Assembly (NCBI RefSeq): GCF_001556045.1
Contig: NZ_LSIC01000192.1
Span: forward strand, 1 to 19,859
Reading direction: 5' to 3'
Length of the DNA stretch: 19,859 nt
Source: Bradyrhizobium sp. CCH5-F6
Lineage (GTDB): Bacteria; Pseudomonadota; Alphaproteobacteria; Rhizobiales; Xanthobacteraceae
Both the position numbers and the translations under genes were made by a program. Below are positions 15,378-19,859 of the stretch, in pieces. Position 1 is the stretch's first letter. The number at the start of each line of letters is the position of its first letter. The notes below the pieces were generated by a model that saw only the letters and a program-made list of their open reading frames with translations, did not search any database and had not been told where the DNA came from.

Positions 15378-16210
15378 ATCGGATTCCACTGTGTGATGCG
15401 TCGGCGGGTGTGGAGCCTGACGGCGGCAGTGGTCGCGGCGGCAATGGCGCGCCCGCGGCCGTCCGTTCCGGTCCACTGGGCGTCGCGCCCGCGCGGGTCA
15501 ATCTCCAGCAATTTGACGCCGGCCGGCACTTCGCTCCCATCGCGAGCGATTCCGCGCAGAATTCCGTCCCGGGGGGCGACCACGGGAATGCCAGAGAGAT
15601 GGCCGAGGACGAGATCCCGGTACACGCGCGTGCCGATCTCGACGGGGGTGCGCCAGCGGCCGGCATGCAGAGAATAGGCAAAGCGTTCCGCGCCGACGTC
15701 ACCAAGGGAGCTCGCAACGCCGTCGGCGGCGTCGGTCCAGTGCGTGCCGGTGACCAGCCCGATCTTGCCGGGTCGGGTCTCCACCGCGACATCGCAATTG
15801 AAGTTCGACGAGAACCCGGGGCCAAGTCCGATGGTCAATCGGGCGAGTTGTCGGAGGTCGGGTGTGATCCGGCGCTTCTGGAGTCGCGCATCGATCAAGA
15901 GGTCGATCTGGCGAACTGGAAGCAGGTCGAGCAAGCCGAGCCAGGTGACGAACACCCGAGCCGGCGTGCGCAGGGCCTGGTAGACCTGCACGCCATCGTC
16001 CACGCGTTCGGCAACGATGCCCTCGAGCTGAGTGGTGTCGGTAAAGAGGGCGTCGTGAAAAGCCATCTTGCGGCGGATCACCGGCGGATCCGGATCGTGC
16101 GAGAGCACCGTGCAATACCCGGCGCGCACGAGCTGGATGCCGATCGCAGACGCGATCTCGTTGGTCCCGAGGATGACGGCAAAGAGACGGTGGTTGTTCG
16201 GTTGGGGCAT
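15374..16210 (-). CDS. YqeB/EF2563-family molybdenum-hydroxylase accessory protein
   Basis: 278-residue protein matching the EF2563/YqeB family, named for selenium-dependent molybdenum hydroxylase systems. Visible signs are a Rossmann-like N-terminus (ILGTNEIASAIGIQLVRAGY, 13–32), PPVIRRKMAFHDALF, IDARLQKRRI, the family core GLGPGFSSNFNCDVAVET (128–144), ERFAYSLHAG and the C-terminal DGILRGIARDG…GVKLLEIDPRG (215–241). The family consensus has DVHAVVET where this protein has CDVAVET. No selenium genes are in the window. The start ATG at 16210 has a poor Shine-Dalgarno, but a near-consensus sigma-54 promoter lies about 45 nt upstream. Divergent from fixR-nifA, it is probably part of the nif regulon and may handle molybdenum or its cofactor (inference). 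Confidence 0.82.
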   Translation of the reverse strand: MPQPNNHRLFAVILGTNEIASAIGIQLVRAGYCTVLSHDPDPPVIRRKMAFHDALFTDTTQLEGIVAERVDDGVQVYQALRTPARVFVTWLGLLDLLPVRQIDLLIDARLQKRRITPDLRQLARLTIGLGPGFSSNFNCDVAVETRPGKIGLVTGTHWTDAADGVASSLGDVGAERFAYSLHAGRWRTPVEIGTRVYRDLVLGHLSGIPVVAPRDGILRGIARDGSEVPAGVKLLEIDPRGRDAQWTGTDGRGRAIAAATTAAVRLHTRRRITQWNPI

Positions 16211-16263
16211 TTTGAACGACGTTGCAGAGATGCATCAAGGCGCAATCGCATTTGCAACGGAAA

Positions 16264-16280
16264 GAGCAAGAGCCGGGCCA
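16264..16280 (-). promoter_or_regulatory. Sigma-54 (-24/-12) promoter of yqeB-like–bfd operon
   Basis: On the minus strand the sequence reads TGGCCCGGCTCTTGCTC, against the consensus TGGCACG-N4-TTGCW. Only the A of the -24 element differs, and the GG-N10-GC spacing is exact (GG at 16279–16278, GC at 16267–16266). Predicted transcription start is near 16254, giving a leader of about 45 nt to the ATG at 16210. Confidence 0.75.
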
Positions 16281-16398
16281 TTTGGAATGATTGAAAAGTA
16301 GATCTCAACTGCTGGTCAACAATCAGGAAGAAGAAGCTTGCCGAGACAGCTGCATCTGGTCCGGAAGGCCACGCCTGACTGTTGCAAACCCTTCAATG

Positions 16399-16414
16399 TG
16401 TCGCGAAGCTGACA
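16399..16414. promoter_or_regulatory. NifA-type upstream activator site (TGT-N10-ACA)
   Basis: TGTCGCGAAGCTGACA matches the NifA recognition rule TGT-N10-ACA exactly, with outer TGTC/GACA symmetry. Its centre is about 72 bp upstream of the predicted fixR start and about 152 bp upstream of the predicted yqeB-like start. Both distances are workable for an activator of sigma-54 promoters, so it could serve both directions. Confidence 0.55.
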
Positions 16415-16423
16415 TTCGGCCGC
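16409..16423 (+). promoter_or_regulatory. RegR-like box upstream of fixR
   Basis: CTGACATTCGGCCGC fits the reported Bradyrhizobium RegR-binding pattern GNG(A/G)C(A/G)TTNNGNCGC at 10 of 11 specified positions; only the first G is C. Its centre is about 63 bp upstream of the predicted fixR start, close to the known position of the RegR-bound activator sequence in the Bradyrhizobium fixR-nifA promoter. The consensus is recalled from the literature. Confidence 0.6.
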
Positions 16424-16452
16424 GAAAACAGCGAGGATTGACTGGCGACCTG

Positions 16453-16468
16453 TGGCCCAAATCCTGCA
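16453..16468 (+). promoter_or_regulatory. Sigma-54-like (-24/-12) promoter of fixR-nifA
   Basis: TGGCCCAAATCCTGCA keeps the GG-N10-GC spacing (GG 16454–16455, GC 16466–16467). It differs from TGGCACG-N4-TTGCW at three less critical positions. Predicted start is near 16479, leaving a leader of about 46 nt before the GTG of fixR. The Bradyrhizobium fixR promoter is known to contain a sigma-54 element overlapped by a second promoter; I cannot resolve the second one here. Confidence 0.6.
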
Positions 16469-16524
16469 AAGTTGCTCCTGTTGTCATCGTATGGCCCCAC
16501 CGGGGCGCGGTGGAGGAGCTTTGC

Positions 16525-17364
16525 GTGATACTCGATCTGCTTGACCGCGGTGATGCACAGAGTGGCACGTCGGCGCCGGATGCTGCGGCTTGTCCGTTTC
16601 ACGGCGATAGGTCGCGAGCGCAACATGGCGAGCAGAAGACGCTGGTACTGACCGGCGCGTCCCGGGGCATTGGTCATGCGACGGGAAAGCTGTTTTCGGA
16701 GGCCGGCTGGCGGATCATCACCTGTTCCCGGCAGCCGTTCGATGGCGATCGGTGCCCCTGGGATTCAGGGACGGACAACCATGTGCAGGTCGAATTGAGC
16801 GACCATCGCAGCCTGCCGCGGGCGGTTGCCGAGATCAAGGAGCGGCTCCACGGTGGGCCGCTGCATGCATTGATCAACAATGCCGGCATTTCACCCAAGG
16901 CAGCCGACGGCACCCGGTTGAACTCGCTGACGACACCGGTCGAGACCTGGATGAGCGTGTTTCACGTCAACCTGCTCGCGCCGATTCTGTTCGCGCGGGG
17001 ACTTGTCGACGAGCTGAAGCGGGCCGCCGGCTCGATCGTCAACGTCACCTCGATCGTCGGCTCCCGGGTGCATCCGTTTGCCGGCACGGCGTATGCGACG
17101 TCGAAGGCGGCGCTCGCGTGCCTGACCCGCGAGATGGCGCACGACTATGCGCCGTTCGGAATTCGCGTTAACGCCATCGCGCCAGGCGAAATCAAGACCG
17201 ACATCCTGTCGCCGGAGACCGAGGCCCGGCTTGCGCCGGTCATCCCGTTGCATCGGGTCGGTACGCCCGATGAGGTCGCGAAGGTAATCTTCTTCCTGTG
17301 CTCGGATGCGGCAAGCTACGTCACAGGTGCGGAAGTACCGATCAACGGAGGGCAGCACGTGTGA
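16525..17364 (+). CDS. fixR: FixR, short-chain dehydrogenase/reductase upstream of nifA
   Basis: 279-residue classical SDR. The NAD(P)-binding motif TGASRGIG is at 43–50, NNAG at 118–121 and the catalytic residues S176, Y190 and K194 (YATSK) are all present, so the enzyme should be active; the substrate is unknown. The N-terminal 35 residues before the Rossmann fold are longer than in a minimal SDR. The start is GTG at 16525, chosen because GGAGG lies 8 nt upstream and the length then matches the known FixR (about 278 residues); the frame stays open to 16291 without a ribosome-binding site. Position directly before nifA, with RegR-like and sigma-54 elements, identifies it as fixR. FixR is known to be dispensable for nitrogen fixation in B. 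japonicum. Confidence 0.9.
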   Translation: MILDLLDRGDAQSGTSAPDAAACPFHGDRSRAQHGEQKTLVLTGASRGIGHATGKLFSEAGWRIITCSRQPFDGDRCPWDSGTDNHVQVELSDHRSLPRAVAEIKERLHGGPLHALINNAGISPKAADGTRLNSLTTPVETWMSVFHVNLLAPILFARGLVDELKRAAGSIVNVTSIVGSRVHPFAGTAYATSKAALACLTREMAHDYAPFGIRVNAIAPGEIKTDILSPETEARLAPVIPLHRVGTPDEVAKVIFFLCSDAASYVTGAEVPINGGQHV

Positions 17365-17620
17365 TCAGAGGGGCCGCGGCCCGTCACGGAAAAAGCGTTG
17401 CGCGTTTGCGCTGGATCAATGCGGCGATTTCGATCCTGGGCGTGCCGCACATCCCGACGTCCAATTACGGGTAGTGGATGACAAAGCGTGCAAGTGCGAC
17501 GGAATCTTTTTGCAGCAATGCTGACAAGTTGAGCGCGACTCTCGACCCGACATGAATAAGAATATGACAAGTTCAAAGGAATGCGGCCGGGAGGATCTAA
17601 CGAGCAACGGAGATTCCGTC
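17365..17620 (+). other. fixR–nifA intergenic spacer
   Basis: 256 bp (187 bp if nifA starts at 17552). I find no GG-N10-GC promoter, no TGT-N10-ACA site and no terminator with a T-run. A GGGCCGCGGCCC palindrome (17371–17382) sits just after the fixR stop but has no loop or T tail. nifA is therefore most simply read from the fixR promoter. Confidence 0.5.
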
Positions 17621-19360
17621 ATGCTGAATGCTGCTCCCTCGGTTGAAGGACACGGGGTTGATCATACGGCGCCGATCGTGCCGCTGAACGAGATCGCGTT
17701 GACCGGCATTTTCGAGATTTCCAAGATACTGACCGCGCCGACGCGGCTGGAGATGACGCTCGCCAACGTCGTCAATCTTCTGCAATCGTTCCTCCAGATG
17801 CGTCACGGCATCGTCGCGCTGCTATCCGATGACGGAGTCCCCGATCTTGCGGTTGGTGCGGGCTGGAGCGAAGGCAGCGATCACCGCTACCGCGGGCGTT
17901 TGCCGCAGAAGGCGATCGACCAGATCGTCGCGACCGCGATGCCGCTGGTCGCGGAGAACATCGCCACCCATCCGGCGTTCAGCTCGGCGGATGTGGAGAC
18001 TCTCGGAGCCTCGGAGACGACGCGCGTGTCGTTCATCGGTGTGCCGATCCGGATCGATGCCAAAGTCGTCGGCACGCTTACGATCGACCGGGTCTGGGAC
18101 GAGCGTCCGCTGTACCGGCTGGATTCGGACGTTCGACTTCTGACCATGATCGCAAATCTGGTTGGTCAGACCGTCAAGCTGCATCGCGTTGTCGCGCAGG
18201 ACCGCGAGCGTCTGATGCATGAAAGCTATCGCCTTCAGAAGGAGCTGTCCGAGCTTAAGCCGGCGCGCGATCGCCGCCGGATTCACGTCGACGGCATCAT
18301 CGGCGACAGTCCCGCGCTGCGGGGGCTGCTCGACAAGATCGCGGTCGTGGCTAAGTCGAACTCGACGGTCCTGCTGCGCGGCGAGTCCGGTACCGGCAAG
18401 GAGCTGATCGCGAAGGCCATTCACGAGCTCTCGCCGCGGGCCAAGCGTCCTTTCATCAAGATCAATTGCGCGGCCCTGCCTGAGTCGGTGCTGGAGTCCG
18501 AGCTGTTTGGCCACGAGAAGGGCGCCTTTACCGGCGCGCTCAATTCGCGGAAGGGCAGATTCGAGCTCGCCGACAAGGGCACGCTGTTTCTCGACGAGAT
18601 CGGCGAGATCTCTGCGTCCTTCCAGGCCAAGCTGCTGCGGGTTCTCCAGGAGCAGGAGTTCGAGCGGGTTGGCGGCAACCAGACCATCAAGGTCGACGTT
18701 CGCGTAATCGCCGCGACCAACCGCAATCTGGAAGAAGCGGTGACGCGCAATGAATTCCGGGCTGATCTCTATTATCGCATCAGCGTGGTGCCGATGATGC
18801 TGCCGCCGCTACGCGAAAGGCGCAGCGACATTCCGCTATTGGCCAACGCGTTTCTGAAGAACTTCAATTCCGAGAACGGTCGAACGCTGAGCTTCGACCG
18901 CCACGCGATCGAGGTTCTGATGAGCTGCGGCTTCCCGGGCAACGTTCGCGAACTCGAGAATTGTGTCCAGCGTACGGCGACGTTGGCACCCGGCCCGGAG
19001 ATCGTCAGGAACGATTTCGCTTGTTGTCACAGCCAGTGTCTGTCGGCGATGTTGTGGAACGGCGGCTCAGAGGCCGCGACACAACGATCGTTGCCGATCG
19101 TGCCGCTTTCCGTCCTGCCGGCTGCCGCTCCGCGCGAGAGGGCCGTGGGCGAAATTCCGACAGCCGTCGAGCCGGCGGCATCGGGGTCTGGCGTTGTTCC
19201 GGTCTCGTTGGCCGGGAACGTGACCGACCGCGACAGCGTCATTGCCGCCATGGAAAAATCCGGCTGGGTCCAGGCCAAGGCTGCGCGCCTGCTCGGCCTG
19301 ACGCCGCGGCAGATCGGCTACGCGCTGAAGAAGCACGGCATCGAAGTCAAGCGACTCTGA
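17621..19360 (+). CDS. nifA: Nitrogen-fixation master activator NifA
   Basis: 579-residue sigma-54 enhancer-binding protein that activates nif promoters. Residues about 25–190 form the GAF sensor domain and about 222–455 the AAA+ domain: Walker A GESGTGKE (254–261), sigma-54-contacting GAFTGA (301–306) and Walker B TLFLDE (321–326). The inter-domain cysteines C436, C448, C468 and C473 give exactly C-x11-C-x19-C-x4-C, the signature of oxygen-sensitive rhizobial NifA. A Fis-type helix-turn-helix is at about 550–571. I start at 17621 because GGAG lies 8 nt upstream; the frame opens at 17552, adding 23 residues, with no ribosome-binding site. An unconserved Ala/Pro/Ser linker covers about 480–535. 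It follows fixR and probably shares its transcript. Confidence 0.96.
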   Translation: MLNAAPSVEGHGVDHTAPIVPLNEIALTGIFEISKILTAPTRLEMTLANVVNLLQSFLQMRHGIVALLSDDGVPDLAVGAGWSEGSDHRYRGRLPQKAIDQIVATAMPLVAENIATHPAFSSADVETLGASETTRVSFIGVPIRIDAKVVGTLTIDRVWDERPLYRLDSDVRLLTMIANLVGQTVKLHRVVAQDRERLMHESYRLQKELSELKPARDRRRIHVDGIIGDSPALRGLLDKIAVVAKSNSTVLLRGESGTGKELIAKAIHELSPRAKRPFIKINCAALPESVLESELFGHEKGAFTGALNSRKGRFELADKGTLFLDEIGEISASFQAKLLRVLQEQEFERVGGNQTIKVDVRVIAATNRNLEEAVTRNEFRADLYYRISVVPMMLPPLRERRSDIPLLANAFLKNFNSENGRTLSFDRHAIEVLMSCGFPGNVRELENCVQRTATLAPGPEIVRNDFACCHSQCLSAMLWNGGSEAATQRSLPIVPLSVLPAAAPRERAVGEIPTAVEPAASGSGVVPVSLAGNVTDRDSVIAAMEKSGWVQAKAARLLGLTPRQIGYALKKHGIEVKRL

Positions 19361-19367
19361 TGGCGAC

Positions 19368-19383
19368 TGTCGCACATGCGACA
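19368..19383. promoter_or_regulatory. NifA upstream activator site 1 for the ferredoxin–suf operon
   Basis: TGTCGCACATGCGACA obeys TGT-N10-ACA exactly and is palindromic except for the two central bases. It begins 8 bp after the nifA stop codon, and its centre is about 97 bp upstream of the predicted start. Confidence 0.75.
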
Positions 19384-19386
19384 TGC

Positions 19387-19402
19387 TGTCGGGCCCACGA
19401 CA
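19387..19402. promoter_or_regulatory. NifA upstream activator site 2 for the ferredoxin–suf operon
   Basis: TGTCGGGCCCACGACA is a second exact TGT-N10-ACA site. Its centre is 19 bp from site 1 and about 78 bp upstream of the predicted start, within the normal range for NifA sites. Confidence 0.75.
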
Positions 19403-19446
19403 ACCGGCTCCACAGAAATAGCCGTTGAATTTCCGACTCTTAGCGA

Positions 19447-19463
19447 TTGGCACGACGCTTGAA
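19447..19463 (+). promoter_or_regulatory. Sigma-54 (-24/-12) promoter of ferredoxin–sufB operon
   Basis: TTGGCACGACGCTTGAA has a perfect -24 element (TTGGCACG). Its -12 element is TTGA rather than TTGC, at the correct N10 spacing from GG 19449–19450. Predicted start is near 19473. The missing C in the -12 GC is the only flaw. Confidence 0.7.
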
Positions 19464-19506
19464 GAGAGATGTCCGACGACATCGTCTGCTCAAGGAGTCG
19501 GAACAC

Positions 19507-19701
19507 ATGGCCTACAAGATTGTCGCCTCGCAATGCACGGTTTGCGGCGCATGTGAGTTCGAGTGCCCGAATGCCGCGATCAGCCTCAAGCGCGACATGT
19601 ACGTCATCGATCCCAAGAAGTGCACGGAGTGCGAAGGGAGTTTCGACACGCCGCAATGCGCGGCCGTCTGTCCGGTGCCCGACACCTGTATTCCGGCCTG
19701 A
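19507..19701 (+). CDS. 2[4Fe-4S] ferredoxin, nif-associated (FdxN/FrxA-like)
   Basis: 64-residue low-potential electron carrier. The first cluster motif is [12 protein letters not shown] (C-x2-C-x2-C-x3-C-P). The second is [18 protein letters not shown] (C-x2-C-x8-C-x3-C-P), where the widened x8 spacing is typical of nif-linked and Alvin-type ferredoxins. The start at 19507 is supported by AAGGAG (19492–19497); an upstream ATG/GTG extension to 19447 would run through the promoter. It sits directly behind NifA sites and a -24/-12 element, and 63 bp before sufB. The likely role is electron supply to nitrogenase or to cluster assembly during nitrogen fixation. I do not assign the fdxN name because that gene usually lies next to nifB, which is not in the window. 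Confidence 0.92.
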   Translation: MAYKIVASQCTVCGACEFECPNAAISLKRDMYVIDPKKCTECEGSFDTPQCAAVCPVPDTCIPA

Positions 19702-19764
19702 GGCGGCTTCATGACGCGGTCGAGGTTGGCGGACTGGAAATTTCATTCGCGGACGGAGCGATAG

Positions 19765-19859
19765 ATGGCGGCGGTACAGGAAACCATCGAACGGGTTCGC
19801 GGCGTCGACGTCGACCAGTATCGTTATGGGTTTGAGACCCTGATCGAGTCCGACAAGGC
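19765..19859 (+). CDS. sufB: SufB, Fe-S cluster scaffold subunit (partial, runs off right edge)
   Basis: Only the first 31 residues are in the window. The opening MAAVQETIERVRGVDVDQY followed by YGFETLIESDK is the characteristic start of alphaproteobacterial SufB, the scaffold subunit of the SufBCD Fe-S assembly complex. GGAG (19755–19758) lies 6 nt before the ATG. It follows the nif-type ferredoxin in the same direction, so it is probably a nif-dedicated copy under NifA control. The identification rests on a short stretch. Confidence 0.8.
   Translation, partial: MAAVQETIERVRGVDVDQYRYGFETLIESDK

Larger units (their letters stand above)
16211..16524. promoter_or_regulatory. Divergent regulatory region between yqeB-like gene and fixR
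   Basis: 314 bp without a gene. On the minus strand it has a sigma-54 promoter (16264–16280) for the YqeB-like gene. On the plus strand it has a sigma-54-like promoter (16453–16468) for fixR. Between them lie one TGT-N10-ACA NifA-type site (16399–16414) and an overlapping RegR-like box (16409–16423). Open reading frames crossing the region are not supported: the frame that continues fixR upstream to 16291 lacks a ribosome-binding site and family similarity. Confidence 0.7.

Noticed and set aside
15007..15825. Minus-strand 272-codon frame overlapping the Bfd-like and YqeB-like genes
   Set aside because: Its translation is arginine/proline/serine-rich and unlike any family, while the overlapped frames have clear family motifs.
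15374..16210. Selenium-dependent enzyme system suggested by the YqeB family name
   Set aside because: No selD, selA/B, selenocysteine tRNA or in-frame UGA with a SECIS-like hairpin is visible. The family name alone is not evidence for selenium use here.
16291..16524. Longer N-terminus for FixR (frame open to 16291)
   Set aside because: The region contains the promoter elements and has no ribosome-binding site. The GTG at 16525 has GGAGG at the right distance and gives the expected length.
17371..17382. GGGCCGCGGCCC palindrome after fixR as a terminator
   Set aside because: There is no loop and no T-run, and nifA downstream lacks a promoter of its own that I can see.

Overview
The window is high-GC DNA with alphaproteobacterial features. 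The fixR–nifA pair, an oxygen-responsive-type NifA, a suf gene beside a nif-type ferredoxin and the long Liv/molybdenum-hydroxylase operon all point to Bradyrhizobium or a close relative. The nifA–ferredoxin–sufB order looks more like the nif island of free-living or photosynthetic bradyrhizobia than the classic symbiotic fixR-nifA-fixA order. That placement is inference; I could not run a search.

Region 1 (1–14,919, all minus strand). Read in the direction of transcription it holds a periplasmic Liv-type solute-binding protein, an AraC-family regulator, and then one tightly packed series: livH, livM, livG, a LivF ATPase fused to a Tm-1-like (UPF0261) domain, a Tm-1-type TIM-barrel (PEP hydrolase family) protein, a 965-residue flotillin/SPFH protein with long hendecad repeats, two tandem SRPBCC proteins, and the FAD, [2Fe-2S] and molybdopterin subunits of a xanthine dehydrogenase-family hydroxylase. 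The last subunit runs off the left edge. From livH to the edge all gaps are 25 bp or less, and several genes overlap by 4–8 bp, so this looks like one operon of at least 11 genes. The likely theme is import of an unknown small organic molecule and its hydroxylation by a molybdenum enzyme, with a membrane-scaffold protein in the same transcript. The substrate cannot be read from the sequence.

Region 2 (15,174–19,859, nitrogen fixation). A YqeB/EF2563-family molybdenum-hydroxylase accessory protein and a Bfd-like [2Fe-2S] protein are transcribed leftward. fixR and nifA are transcribed rightward, followed by a 2[4Fe-4S] ferredoxin and the start of sufB. The 314-bp divergent spacer holds a near-consensus sigma-54 promoter on each strand, a shared NifA-type site (TGT-N10-ACA) and a RegR-like box. 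A second regulatory cluster after nifA has two tandem NifA-type sites and a -24/-12 element ahead of the ferredoxin. The model that follows is that RegR and NifA drive fixR-nifA, and NifA then switches on both the yqeB/bfd pair and the ferredoxin–suf operon. Iron-sulfur supply, and perhaps molybdenum handling, would then be co-regulated with nitrogenase.

No rRNA, tRNA, CRISPR array, insertion sequence or clear intrinsic terminator was seen.
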